A DNA stretch of 44,113 nt from an uncultured Granulosicoccaceae bacterium (lineage in GTDB: Bacteria; Pseudomonadota; Gammaproteobacteria; CALCKW01), in NCBI GenBank assembly GCA_937925815.1, contig CALAMQ010000023.1:1-44113 (forward strand), given 5' to 3'. Of this stretch, positions 32,704-41,298 are shown in pieces. Made by a program: the position numbers and the translations under genes. The notes under the pieces are model-generated. The model had not been told where the DNA came from. It did not search any database and saw only the letters and a list, made by a program, of their open reading frames with translations. The stretch's first letter is position 1. Each line of letters opens with the position of its first letter.

Positions 32704-33159
32704 TTAACAGTGTCGATCCGCTGGTGGCGTGTACAGATCCGTAACATAACACGATAGCGAGTCGCTTCGCCTGACCCGTGCTTCGGGCACGGCAAGCTCG
32801 TGCACGGAGACACCAGCTCGGCGCACCGAGTCCGGGTCGCCACTGATCAGCGGATGCCAGGCCGGCAGATCGCGGCCTTCGTGAAGTCGCCGGTACGCGC
32901 AAGTCTCAGGCAGCGCTGGCGCCACCTCAGCCAGATTTTGCGGCGACAACACCACGCACGCAGGCACCCGCACTTGGCGTTCGGCGTAGTGCTTACAGCG
33001 CACCGTCTTGAGATCGAGTAAACGGCAGGCGACGCACGTAAACGCCACTTTTTCACCGTCATCTATTTTGTGCAGGCAGCAGCGCCCACAACCGTCACAC
33101 AAGGATTCCCACTGCGTTTGATCAAGCGCAGCAAGTGGTGTGTCGCGCCAAAAGGTCAC
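32704..33159 (-). CDS. YcgN-family cysteine-cluster protein
   Basis: A conserved bacterial protein of unknown function (YcgN/UPF0260 family). The 151-aa sequence has the typical cysteine pattern: [23 protein letters not shown], then [16 protein letters not shown]. The family core [42 protein letters not shown] follows. The eight or so Cys could bind a metal or Fe-S centre; this is inferred. The GTG at 33159 overlaps the fbp stop by 4 bp, indicating coupling. The gap of 115 bp to rsd holds a 5-bp hairpin (32602-32615) but no clear terminator. Confidence 0.88.
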   Translation of the reverse strand: MTFWRDTPLAALDQTQWESLCDGCGRCCLHKIDDGEKVAFTCVACRLLDLKTVRCKHYAERQVRVPACVVLSPQNLAEVAPALPETCAYRRLHEGRDLPAWHPLISGDPDSVRRAGVSVHELAVPEARVRRSDSLSCYVTDLYTPPADRHC

Positions 33160-34145
33160 GGCGCGGCAAACCTCGCCTCGACCTCGGCGACCTCATCAGC
33201 CGACCCAAGCACCACCGGCACGCGCTGATGCAATCCGCTTGGCACAATGTCGAGAATACGACCCTCTCCGGTACTGGCCGCTCCACCGGCTTGCTCAACG
33301 AGCCAACCCATGGGGTTCGCCTCGTACATCAGCCGCAACTTACCGGTCATGCCCTCGGCGATCATGGCGTGGTCGTTCGGGTACAGAAACACCCCGCCGC
33401 GCGTCATGATGCGGTGCACATCAGCCACCATCGATGCAATCCAGCGCATGTTGAAGTCGCGACCACGCGGGCCTGTTTCCCCGGCCACACAATCTCGAAT
33501 GTAAGCCGCAATGGGTGCCAGCCAGTGGCGCTGCCGCGCGGCATTAATCGCAAACTCCGCAGTTTGCTTGGGCACACTCAACGCCGAACCGGTCAACACG
33601 AATGCACCACGGGCGCGGTCGAGTGTGAACTGTTTGACGCCATCACCGGTGGTCAACACGAGCAAAGTCGACGGCCCATAGGCAACATACGCCGCCGCGA
33701 GTTGGCGGTGGCCTGGCTGCAAGAAATCGGCGTCGTTGGGGGCCGAGTTCGGCGCGGGCAGCACTGAAATGATTGTCCCAACCGTCACGTTAACGTCGAT
33801 ATTCGACGAACCGTCCAGTGGATCAAACAACACCAAATACGGTGCGCCACCTGGGATCGCTACCGCATGGTCTTCCTCTTCTGAAGCAATGCCGCAGGCG
33901 AGCCCGCTGTTTTGCAGCGCGTGCACAAGCAAGTCGTTACTGATCACATCGAGTTGCTTTTGCGTCTCGCCTTGAACATTGGCCCGATCAAGCGCGCCCA
34001 AGGTGCCTGACAAAGCCCCGCGCTCGACCGCATCGGCGATCTCGATGCACGCTTGCGCCATGCAATCGAGCAGCGCGCCCAAGTCCGGATCAATGCCGGA
34101 TTGCGCGAGAGATGTCTTCAACTCCACCAGATCTGACACGCTCAC
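33156..34145 (-). CDS. fbp: Fructose-1,6-bisphosphatase class I
   Basis: Hydrolyses fructose-1,6-bisphosphate to fructose-6-phosphate, the key gluconeogenic step. The 329-aa protein matches the usual length. The active-site block [22 protein letters not shown] contains the metal-binding DPLDGS. Other matches are [43 protein letters not shown] and [21 protein letters not shown], with the substrate-binding residues. The GTG at 34145 overlaps the rubredoxin stop by 4 bp. Gluconeogenic output could feed the glycogen genes at the right end of the window. Confidence 0.96.
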   Translation of the reverse strand: MSVSDLVELKTSLAQSGIDPDLGALLDCMAQACIEIADAVERGALSGTLGALDRANVQGETQKQLDVISNDLLVHALQNSGLACGIASEEEDHAVAIPGGAPYLVLFDPLDGSSNIDVNVTVGTIISVLPAPNSAPNDADFLQPGHRQLAAAYVAYGPSTLLVLTTGDGVKQFTLDRARGAFVLTGSALSVPKQTAEFAINAARQRHWLAPIAAYIRDCVAGETGPRGRDFNMRWIASMVADVHRIMTRGGVFLYPNDHAMIAEGMTGKLRLMYEANPMGWLVEQAGGAASTGEGRILDIVPSGLHQRVPVVLGSADEVAEVEARFAAP

Positions 34146-34312
34146 ACCTCGACCATTTCAAAGTCTTCTTTGCCAACACCGCAATCGGGGCAGGTCCAAT
34201 TCAATGGCACATCGTCCCAACGGGTTCCGGGCTCAAGTCCATCTTCGGGTGAGCCCTTCTCTTCGTCGTAGATCCAACCGCACACGATGCACATGTATTT
34301 CTTGTAGGCCAT
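34142..34312 (-). CDS. Rubredoxin
   Basis: A small iron protein, 56 aa, that carries one electron on a Fe(Cys)4 site. Both knuckles are present: [14 protein letters not shown] and [17 protein letters not shown], and spacing is normal. The ATG at 34312 has GGAG 5 nt upstream; a longer reading (110 aa) extends into unrelated sequence. It is the first of the coupled set rubredoxin-fbp-ycgN, with 4-bp overlaps, and is divergent from hemL. The redox partner is not in the window. Confidence 0.95.
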   Translation of the reverse strand: MAYKKYMCIVCGWIYDEEKGSPEDGLEPGTRWDDVPLNWTCPDCGVGKEDFEMVEV

Positions 34313-34441
34313 AAAGACTCCGGCGCCTTTGATCAATTCAGACTGAAAATTGTCCCATAACCGGGCTGAAGACGACCAACTCTCTGGTGCACCCCGGACA
34401 CAGTAATCGCACCGGCACCTGCGTGCCCTGCCCAACTTGGA

Positions 34442-34447
34442 TACAAT
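34442..34447 (+). promoter_or_regulatory. Putative -10 box of hemL
   Basis: TACAAT lies 22 nt before the hemL ATG in the 156-bp divergent gap with rubredoxin. No good -35 is seen at 16-18 bp. The rubredoxin-proximal side holds small inverted repeats (TTGATCAA; TTCAGACTGAA) of unclear meaning. Confidence 0.3.
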
Positions 34448-34468
34448 TTCGGTTTTACTCGGGTCGTT

Positions 34469-35752
34469 ATGCAACGCTCAATAGAACAATTCGAACGCGC
34501 GCAGCGCGTCATCCCCGGCGGCGTCAACTCACCGGTGCGCGCCTTCCGCTCAGTAGACGGCACGCCGGTCTTTATTGAACGCGCAAGCGGCGCCTACCTG
34601 CACGACATCGACGGTGCACGTTATATCGACTATGTCGGCTCGTGGGGCCCAATGATCGCAGGCCACGCCCACCCGGATGTTATCGCAGCCGTGACCGACG
34701 CCGCCGCGCGCGGCCTGAGCTTCGGCGCGCCTTGTGAAGCGGAAAACACCCTCGCCGAGCGCATCAAAGCACTCTACCCCTCGATGGACCTGTTGCGCAT
34801 GGTCAGCTCGGGGACCGAGGCGACCATGAGCGCCATTCGACTCGCGCGCGGCTTCACCGGCCGTTCCACCATCGTCAAATTTGAGGGCTGCTACCACGGC
34901 CACGCCGATTCATTGCTGGTCAAAGCCGGCTCCGGGGCACTCACGCTCGGTGTGCCAAGTTCACCCGGCGTCCCGCCAGAACTTGCAGCCCACACGCTCA
35001 CGCTCGAATTCAACAACGCAGACGCAGTGCGCGAACTCTTCGCCGCGCGCGGCGAGGACATCGCTTGCATCATTGTCGAGCCCATCGCTGGCAATATGAA
35101 TTGCATTCCACCAGCGCCGGGCTTCCTCGAGGCCCTGCGCGAGGTCTGCGACGCCTCGGGCGCGGTGCTGATTTTCGATGAGGTGATGACCGGATTTCGC
35201 GTGGCACTCGGAGGTGCGCAGTCGGTCTACGGCGTCAAACCCGACCTCACCACACTTGGCAAAGTGGTGGGCGGCGGGATGCCGGTTGGGGTCTTTGGGG
35301 GCCGCGCCGACATCATGCATTCAATCGCGCCACTCGGCCCGGTCTATCAAGCAGGCACGCTCTCGGGCAACCCGGTCGCAATGGCCGCGGGCATTGCAAC
35401 CCTGGACATCATCTCAGCCCCAGATTTCCACTCCAATCTCAGCCGCAAAACCACGCAGCTGCTCGACGGCTTTCAGTCCATTGCAAACGAGCTCGGCGTC
35501 GCCTTCACCACCAGCCAGGTTGGTGGCATGTTTGGGATGTTCTTCACCGACCAGCCCACCGTGACAAGTTTCCACGCGGCGACGCGTTGCAACATTGATC
35601 ACTTCAAAGCCTTCTTTTCTGGCATGCTCAAACGCGGGATTTACCTCGCACCGTCGGCCTATGAAGCCGGTTTCATGTCGAGTGCGCACAGCGACGCCGA
35701 CATCAACGACACCCACGCCGCCGCACGCGCGGCGATGGCCGAACTGGGCTGA
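34469..35752 (+). CDS. hemL: Glutamate-1-semialdehyde 2,1-aminomutase
   Basis: PLP enzyme that makes 5-aminolevulinate from glutamate-1-semialdehyde in the C5 haem pathway. The 427-aa protein has the family start [20 protein letters not shown], then [74 protein letters not shown] and the PLP lysine in [14 protein letters not shown]. The end motif FFTD...[16 protein letters not shown] is normal. ATG at 34469, with a weak ribosome site. It is followed 8 bp later by a GTP cyclohydrolase II gene. This route, rather than the Shemin pathway, fits a gammaproteobacterium. Confidence 0.97.
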   Translation: MQRSIEQFERAQRVIPGGVNSPVRAFRSVDGTPVFIERASGAYLHDIDGARYIDYVGSWGPMIAGHAHPDVIAAVTDAAARGLSFGAPCEAENTLAERIKALYPSMDLLRMVSSGTEATMSAIRLARGFTGRSTIVKFEGCYHGHADSLLVKAGSGALTLGVPSSPGVPPELAAHTLTLEFNNADAVRELFAARGEDIACIIVEPIAGNMNCIPPAPGFLEALREVCDASGAVLIFDEVMTGFRVALGGAQSVYGVKPDLTTLGKVVGGGMPVGVFGGRADIMHSIAPLGPVYQAGTLSGNPVAMAAGIATLDIISAPDFHSNLSRKTTQLLDGFQSIANELGVAFTTSQVGGMFGMFFTDQPTVTSFHAATRCNIDHFKAFFSGMLKRGIYLAPSAYEAGFMSSAHSDADINDTHAAARAAMAELG

Positions 35753-35760
35753 CGATCACT

Positions 35761-36579
35761 GTGTTTACCTACCTCGACCCCTCAGTTAGAGAGCGCCTTA
35801 TCGCGGAAGGCACCTTCCAGCGGATCGACGCTGAGGGCGAGCCGATCTCACCAAACGCCGCCGTCCCCGAGGACAGCGTCGCACTGAATCTGCTCGGACC
35901 GATCCCGTTGCCGCTGCAACTGCCGTCCTTTAACGCGACGGTCAAGTGGTACGCCTCTGTCAGATCGAGCGAGCTGAGCACCGTTGATTCCCTCGCCCGC
36001 GATCTTCGTGCCGGCGGCGGTCAGCACTTATTTTCGCATTTGGTGTCCTCGATGGCGGTCAACAGTGTGCTCGTGATCGGGGAGCCCACTGAGAATCCCC
36101 TGGTGCGGGTGCACTCGAACTGCCTGACCGGCGATGTGTTTGGGTCACAGCGCTGTGACTGCGGGCCGCAACTCGACGCGGCCCTTGAGCGCATTGGCAA
36201 CGACCCAGCTGGGGGCTATGTCATTTACATGGCGGGTCACGAAGGCCGTGGCATTGGCTTGTGGGCGAAAGCCGCAACCTACTTGCTGCAAGACGCAGGT
36301 CAAGACACCTACCAGGCCAACCGCAGCTTGGGTCTGCCCGACGACAGCCGGGATTTCTCGGACGCTGCGATCCTGATCAAGCGCTTTATCGGTGAGGCAC
36401 CGTTCAGGTTGCTCAGCAACAACCCCAAAAAACTGCATGATCTCAGCGAACACGGCTTGCATAACATCACAGCCGTCAAGCACATCGCCGCGGTCAGCAG
36501 CTGGAACAAGCGTTACCTCAATGCCAAACGCGGCTGGGGCCATCACATCGACGAAGACGACCTCAACGACGGTGAATAA
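35761..36579 (+). CDS. ribA: GTP cyclohydrolase II (RibA family) with N-terminal extension
   Basis: Opens GTP for riboflavin synthesis. The core starts near residue 100: RVHSNCLTGDVFGSQRCDCG contains the three zinc Cys. HEGRGIGL, ATYLLQDAGQDT (with the Tyr equivalent to E. coli Tyr105), LPDDSRDF (Asp and Arg equivalent to Asp126 and Arg128) and LLSNNPKKL follow. These residues argue for real cyclohydrolase activity. The 272-aa length exceeds the 196 aa of E. coli RibA because of about 85 extra N-terminal residues of unknown role and a short C-terminal end. The catalytic loop before EGRGIGL (MAGH instead of HRQ) is divergent. The GTG at 35761 follows hemL by 8 bp. Whether it is the main RibA or a paralogue is not known. 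Confidence 0.85.
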   Translation: MFTYLDPSVRERLIAEGTFQRIDAEGEPISPNAAVPEDSVALNLLGPIPLPLQLPSFNATVKWYASVRSSELSTVDSLARDLRAGGGQHLFSHLVSSMAVNSVLVIGEPTENPLVRVHSNCLTGDVFGSQRCDCGPQLDAALERIGNDPAGGYVIYMAGHEGRGIGLWAKAATYLLQDAGQDTYQANRSLGLPDDSRDFSDAAILIKRFIGEAPFRLLSNNPKKLHDLSEHGLHNITAVKHIAAVSSWNKRYLNAKRGWGHHIDEDDLNDGE

Positions 36580-36597
36580 TCACCGCCGCCTACGGCA

Positions 36598-37548
36598 CTA
36601 AACTCGACCGGGCGGCACGACCTCATAACCCGACTCTTCTGGTTCATCGTCGTGCATCTCGGCTGGAAAGCCCGGTGCCTGCACCACGAGGCCAGTTGCG
36701 TCCTCCAGACGCCGGATAATATTGGGCGAGAGTTCGCGCTCGCCGAATCGCGCGATGCCGTCAGCAAAAATCTCAATCAACTTGGGTGAGATTTCCAGCG
36801 GCACACCAGCGCGGTTGGCCACTTCCTGAAACAAACCGATGTCCTTGGCAACCAGATCCATGGTGAAAGAGATATCTCGGCTGCCGTTGAGAATCACCTG
36901 GCTTTCAGTCTCGTGTACAAAGCTGGTGCCAGAGCTGATTTTGATGGCCTCATACGTGGTATTGAGATCCATACCGGCAGCTTTCGCGGTCACCAGTGCC
37001 TCGCAGCAGGTCACGAGATTTGCCGTCGCCAAATAGTTGGTCATCACTTTGAGCACCGATGCCGTACCGAGCTCACCGGTGTGTAGGATGCGCCGACCCA
37101 GGGTTTTGAGCAGCGGCAAGATGCGCTCGAAGGTGTCGCGGTCACAACCGGCAAAAATCGAAATATTGCCGGTATCCGCGCGATGACAACCACCCGAGAC
37201 CGGGCAATCCACCGCCACCCCGCCGCGCTCGGTCACCTGCGCGCCCAATCGCTTGACCTCAGCCTCATCAGTCGTTGACATCTCGAGCCAAATTTTTCCC
37301 GCTGTGACTTCGGGCAGCATCGCTTGCATCACCGCATCGGAGGCGGCCGGTGACGGCAGGCAGGTGATCACCACGTCGCAATCGCGCATCAGTTGCGCGG
37401 GACCTTCAGCGGCGGCCGCACCTCTTGCGACAAAGTCGGCAACCAGCTCGGCGTTGAGGTCGTGCACCGTCAGCTCAGCTCCGTTTCGCAACAGCGACCC
37501 GGACAACTTGCCGCCCACATTTCCAAGACCAATGAATCCCACTTTCAT
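36598..37548 (-). CDS. Second 3-hydroxyisobutyrate dehydrogenase-family oxidoreductase
   Basis: NAD(P)-dependent beta-hydroxyacid dehydrogenase with an unknown substrate. The 316-aa protein has the Rossmann start MKVGFIGLGNVGGKLSGSLL, the substrate motif DCPVSGGCHRADTGNISIFAG, and the catalytic Lys in GTASVLKVMTNYLA. It differs strongly from the paralogue at 24478-25347 and has an acidic C-terminal tail (MHDDEPEESGYEVV). It converges on ribA with an 18-bp gap that lacks a terminator. ATG at 37548; about 70 bp upstream an ATTGTG-GAT-CACAAT inverted repeat may be an operator. Confidence 0.9.
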   Translation of the reverse strand: MKVGFIGLGNVGGKLSGSLLRNGAELTVHDLNAELVADFVARGAAAAEGPAQLMRDCDVVITCLPSPAASDAVMQAMLPEVTAGKIWLEMSTTDEAEVKRLGAQVTERGGVAVDCPVSGGCHRADTGNISIFAGCDRDTFERILPLLKTLGRRILHTGELGTASVLKVMTNYLATANLVTCCEALVTAKAAGMDLNTTYEAIKISSGTSFVHETESQVILNGSRDISFTMDLVAKDIGLFQEVANRAGVPLEISPKLIEIFADGIARFGERELSPNIIRRLEDATGLVVQAPGFPAEMHDDEPEESGYEVVPPGRV

Positions 37549-37618
37549 GACGTGCGCTCAACCGTTGAGAGTTAAAGTAAGTAAACCGTTTAGTGCCAGA
37601 TCTCGGCGCTGCACGGTG

Positions 37619-37633
37619 ATTGTGGATCACAAT
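37619..37633. promoter_or_regulatory. 15-bp inverted repeat upstream of the dehydrogenase gene
   Basis: ATTGTG and CACAAT are perfect arms around GAT, about 70 bp before the start codon at 37548. The T-N11-A spacing is of the LysR type, but this is only a pattern match. Confidence 0.3.
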
Positions 37634-37722
37634 GTCAGCCACGCGTCAGAAAAATCACGCGGTGTTGATATCAGACGGCTGAGCCCGGGGACAGCGCACT
37701 TCAACGCTGCCAACACACCGCC

Positions 37723-38379
37723 TTAGCGCCAGGCAAATTCGGGCTGTTCAAATTCTTCAATGCGAGTGTGGCGGCCAAATAAGGCAAGCTCGCGGAACTG
37801 GAACAAGATCGCCGCAGTGGGCGCGTAGACGGAGGTGCCAACACTTGGCAAATCTGCGTAGAGCACCGTGTGGTCACCTGCATCATTGGCTTCAAAATGC
37901 GGTATTGCATCGGACATCAGTTCAGACAGGGGCACGCGATAAACCGCCGCCACCTCGTCAGGATTGGGCGCCAAGGTCGTTGCGGTGTGACAGTGAAAGA
38001 CCAACGTTGAAATGACAAAGCCAGACCGAGTGAGGCAGTCATCCAAGCGGCCCACTTGATCACTCGCCGCGAGTTCCAGACCCAACTCCTCTCGCAATTC
38101 GCGACGCGCTGCGGTTTCAACCGATTCACCGGGATCGAGGCGACCACCTGGCAAGGCAAATTGCCCGGCATGCCGCCTCAAAGCCACGCTTCGCCGCGTG
38201 AGCAACACTGCCGGTTCGGGGTGCTCAACCACCACCAGGGCAACGGCTGCGGCGCGCGCGCCGCAGGCTTCTGGGTCAATCAACCGCACTTCAAAATGTG
38301 CAAGAGCCGCGAGCAAGCGCGACTTTGCGGCCAATTCAGAATAAGACAGGCCACCCGCGTTGGTATGTGAATTCACCAC
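37723..38379 (-). CDS. Nudix hydrolase, coenzyme A pyrophosphatase type (NudL/YeaB-like)
   Basis: Hydrolyses a nucleoside diphosphate linked to another group; the type known for this motif cleaves CoA and derivatives. The Nudix box is perfect: [23 protein letters not shown]. In front of it [21 protein letters not shown] matches the CoA-pyrophosphatase motif. 218 aa, cytoplasmic. The GTG at 38379 is the longest start; an alternative inside the first ten codons is possible. It is divergent from glgC and lies 174 bp from the dehydrogenase gene. Confidence 0.88.
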   Translation of the reverse strand: MVNSHTNAGGLSYSELAAKSRLLAALAHFEVRLIDPEACGARAAAVALVVVEHPEPAVLLTRRSVALRRHAGQFALPGGRLDPGESVETAARRELREELGLELAASDQVGRLDDCLTRSGFVISTLVFHCHTATTLAPNPDEVAAVYRVPLSELMSDAIPHFEANDAGDHTVLYADLPSVGTSVYAPTAAILFQFRELALFGRHTRIEEFEQPEFAWR

Positions 38380-38511
38380 AATCTGCGCACAACGGCAAAG
38401 AGCAGATTCTCAGGGCGTCTGTTTTGCGAAAGTGGCGCCGTGTTCAGGCTCTGCGATACAGTCAACTGCGGGTGCAGTTCATACCCCATCCAATCCGGAC
38501 GGAGAACGGTC

Positions 38512-39783
38512 GTGCCGAATCCAAACGAAGACTCAAGACACATCAGCCTGTTGACTAAGAACACAGTTGCGTTGGTGCTCGCTGGCGGCCGCGGTTCCCG
38601 CCTCCATGAACTCACGGCGTGGCGCGCCAAACCCGCCGTGTTTTTCGGTGGCAAATTTCGCATCATCGATTTCCCGCTGTCCAACTGCGTGAATTCTGGC
38701 ATCCGCCGCATTGGCGTGTTGACCCAGTACAAGGCGCACTCATTGATTCGCCACCTCACCCGCGGCTGGAGCCAATTCCGAAGTGAGCTGGACGAATTCA
38801 TTGAAGTCCTGCCAGCCTCGCAGCGCACTGGAGAAGATTGGTACGAAGGCACCGCAAACGCAATTTACCAAAACCTCGACATCATCCACCGTATGGCGCC
38901 GGAATACGTGTTGATCTTGTCTGGCGATCACGTCTACCGCATGGACTACGGCCCGCTGATCGCACAACACCAGCGCGCTGGTGCGGATATGACAGTGTGC
39001 TGTATCGAAGTCCCGATCGAAGAGGCGAGCTCTTTTGGTGTGATGGAGGTCGATGAAGACAACTGGGTCACCGGTTTTCAAGAGAAACCCGAGTCACCCA
39101 AGAGCATGCCCGGCAAACCCGGCACCGTGCTCGCGTCTATGGGCAATTATGTTTTCAACACCAAGTTTCTGTTTGAGGCGTTGTTTGAAGACGAAGACGA
39201 CGAACTGACCAGCCACGACTTTGGCCACGACATCATTCCAAAGTTGATTGCCAGGAGCCGTGTCCAGGCCGTGCCGTTTCGCAACCGCGAGGGCGAGCCC
39301 GCCTACTGGCGGGACGTCGGCACACTCGACGCGTTCTGGAAAGCCAACCTCGAACTCGCCGAAATTCAACCCAAACTCGATCTCTACGACAAAACCTGGC
39401 CGCTGCTCACCCACCAAGAGCAATTACCGCCGGCCAAGTTTGTGCTCGACGCGCCCGATGCGCGCGGCACCGCAATCGATTCCATGGTCAGCGGCGGGTG
39501 TGTCATCTCAGGCGGCACCGTTCGCGGGTCGGTGCTCTTCTCCAATGTACGCGTCGACAAAGGTGCTGAAGTCGAGCGCTCCGTGGTGCTACCCGACGCC
39601 CGAATCGGCCAGAACGTGCGCATCAAAAACGCCATCATCGACCGAGGCTGCCACCTGCCAAATGGCATGGTGATCGGGGAATCGATCGAGCAAGACCGCG
39701 CCCGCTTTCGCGTGAGTGAAAACGGCGTGGTGCTGGTCACAGGCGAGATGTTGGGCCAGGTCGTCCACTTTCAACGGAACTAA
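38512..39783 (+). CDS. glgC: Glucose-1-phosphate adenylyltransferase
   Basis: Makes ADP-glucose, the donor for glycogen. The 423-aa protein has the nucleotidyltransferase motif [33 protein letters not shown], then [13 protein letters not shown] and [13 protein letters not shown] (catalytic Asp). [19 protein letters not shown] and [16 protein letters not shown] follow, with a left-handed beta-helix at the end ([20 protein letters not shown]). The GTG at 38512 has GGAG 7 nt upstream; a longer reading with 24 extra residues is less likely. It opens the cluster glgC, EAL-HDOD, pgm, glgA. Allosteric regulation is expected from the family. Confidence 0.96.
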   Translation: MPNPNEDSRHISLLTKNTVALVLAGGRGSRLHELTAWRAKPAVFFGGKFRIIDFPLSNCVNSGIRRIGVLTQYKAHSLIRHLTRGWSQFRSELDEFIEVLPASQRTGEDWYEGTANAIYQNLDIIHRMAPEYVLILSGDHVYRMDYGPLIAQHQRAGADMTVCCIEVPIEEASSFGVMEVDEDNWVTGFQEKPESPKSMPGKPGTVLASMGNYVFNTKFLFEALFEDEDDELTSHDFGHDIIPKLIARSRVQAVPFRNREGEPAYWRDVGTLDAFWKANLELAEIQPKLDLYDKTWPLLTHQEQLPPAKFVLDAPDARGTAIDSMVSGGCVISGGTVRGSVLFSNVRVDKGAEVERSVVLPDARIGQNVRIKNAIIDRGCHLPNGMVIGESIEQDRARFRVSENGVVLVTGEMLGQVVHFQRN

Positions 39784-39886
39784 ACGCAGCGTCGCGCCAC
39801 TGCAACACGCCCAACTCAAGTCGCTCAGACCGCCGCCGCCACACTAGGAAGTTCTCTTTTGGCCTTCTGTACGGCTTAGCATCAAG

Positions 39887-39902
39887 TGCGAACTCATTCG
39901 CA
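39887..39902. other. Short inverted repeat before the EAL-HDOD gene
   Basis: TGCGAA and TTCGCA surround CTCA, 40 bp before the ATG at 39942. A leader hairpin or a regulator site is possible; the short arms make chance likely. Confidence 0.25.
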
Positions 39903-39941
39903 TCTTAAGGCGGCGGCACAGCTTTCGACCGTGGACGTGAT

Positions 39942-41162
39942 ATGACGCACGCATACATCGGGCGGCAACCGATACTTGACCGCGACGGTGCCACAGTAGG
40001 TTATGAGTTGCTGTTTAGAGGCGACAAGCAATGCGCCACAGCCAGCTTTATCGACGGTGACGTTGCCACCTCCACGGTGATGACCAACGCCATCAGCGAG
40101 ATCGGCCTCGACAACATCGTCGGCGACAAGTTAGCGTTTTTCAACCTCACCGAGCAGTTCCTGAGCAATCCAGAATTGGTGGCTTTTCTGCCGCCTGAAC
40201 GCGTGGTGCTGGAGGTATTGGAAACCGTTGAGATCACGCCAACCGTGGTCAGCGGGGTCAACACCCTAATAGACAACGGCTACACCATCGCACTGGACGA
40301 TTTCGAATACAGCGAAGCGGCCGAACCGCTGCTCGATGTGGTTCACATCGTCAAATACGATTACACCGTCACCGGTGCGGAAGCACTGGTGACCTTGGCG
40401 CAGAAAGACCGCGACGCCGGGCGCAAAGTGCTGGTCGAACGCATCGAAACCGCAGAGGAGTTCGACCTCGTAAAGGCAATGGCGATCGACTTCTTCCAAG
40501 GCTACTATTTTGCCAAGCCTGTCACACTCGGGCAGCGCGGTATTCCCTCGAGCAAACTGGTGTTGTTTGATTTACTGGCGAAAGTTAACAACGCCAACAC
40601 CACTCTGGCTGAAATCACAGAGCTGGTGAGTCACGACGTCGGCCTGTCAGTCAAGGCGCTGCGCTACGTCAATTCAGTCGCGTGTCGAGGCAACACGTCG
40701 GTTGAATCAATCAGCCAGGCCACCGTGTTGCTTGGCCGCAAATTGCTGCGAAGCTGGATCAGCGTGATGCTCATGACTGACATTAACGAAAAACCAGCGG
40801 AATTGGTGAGCCTCGCACTCTACCGCGGCAAATTTTGCGAGATCATGGCAGAAGAACTTCAGTTTAATTGCCCTGACTCCGGGTTTACAGTTGGCATGTT
40901 GTCACTGCTCGACGTCATGACCGACACCTCTTTCGAATCGATCTTGGAGAATCTCGCCATTGGAGACGATGTGCGAAATACCCTGCTTGGCACACCTGGG
41001 CCTCTGCTCGACCTGCTCAACCTCGCGCGCTCTCTGGAACGCGCCGACGCCGACGGTTTGGCCAAAGCAACCGCGGCGGCCATCGACGCCCACTACGACG
41101 CCTTGCGCTGGTCAGAAAAATCACTCAGTGACTTCAACCGGTCCGAGCAAACACAGCACTGA
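39942..41162 (+). CDS. EAL-HDOD signalling protein (YuxH-like, degenerate EAL)
   Basis: Regulator, 406 aa, with an EAL domain (about 1-200) and an HDOD domain (about 205-390). The EAL motif reads YELLFRG, so the first metal-binding Glu is kept but the Ala-Leu are changed. FNLTEQFL, LEVLETVEI, LDDFEYSEAAEPLL, VKYDYT and ERIETAEEF follow. The DDFGTGYSS loop is missing its GTGYSS part, so phosphodiesterase activity is doubtful. The HDOD part carries LVSHDVGLSVKALRYVNSVACRG, ATVLLGRKLLRSWISVMLM and FTVGMLSLLDVMTD. No signal peptide or membrane segment. It is inserted between glgC and pgm in the glycogen cluster, in the same direction, with gaps of 158 and 136 bp that could hold their own promoters. 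Confidence 0.93.
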   Translation: MTHAYIGRQPILDRDGATVGYELLFRGDKQCATASFIDGDVATSTVMTNAISEIGLDNIVGDKLAFFNLTEQFLSNPELVAFLPPERVVLEVLETVEITPTVVSGVNTLIDNGYTIALDDFEYSEAAEPLLDVVHIVKYDYTVTGAEALVTLAQKDRDAGRKVLVERIETAEEFDLVKAMAIDFFQGYYFAKPVTLGQRGIPSSKLVLFDLLAKVNNANTTLAEITELVSHDVGLSVKALRYVNSVACRGNTSVESISQATVLLGRKLLRSWISVMLMTDINEKPAELVSLALYRGKFCEIMAEELQFNCPDSGFTVGMLSLLDVMTDTSFESILENLAIGDDVRNTLLGTPGPLLDLLNLARSLERADADGLAKATAAAIDAHYDALRWSEKSLSDFNRSEQTQH

Positions 41163-41298
41163 TCAGTCGCACCATTTGAACCTCTCTGGTAGCTTCTATC
41201 TTTATCCAGACATGTAAACCGGGCTGACATCGCGCAGGCCGGTCGATTGCTGTCCAATTTCATGACCAAACTGCCAACCCATGGAGCGGTCTTAAGCT

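Noticed and set aside
34313-34474. Longer rubredoxin of 110 aa
   Set aside because: The extra N-terminal part has no rubredoxin or targeting features; ATG 34312 has a good GGAG and gives the standard 56 aa.
35761-36579. Idea that the RibA-like protein has lost the catalytic Tyr and makes a different product
   Set aside because: Careful alignment places the Tyr in ATYLLQD and keeps the Asp and Arg in LPDDSRDF, so the active site is intact.
39816-39842. Possible FliA promoter (TCAA, N15, GCCGCC) before the EAL-HDOD gene
   Set aside because: Only GCCG of the -10 matches, and it arises from a GCC-repeat; likely chance.
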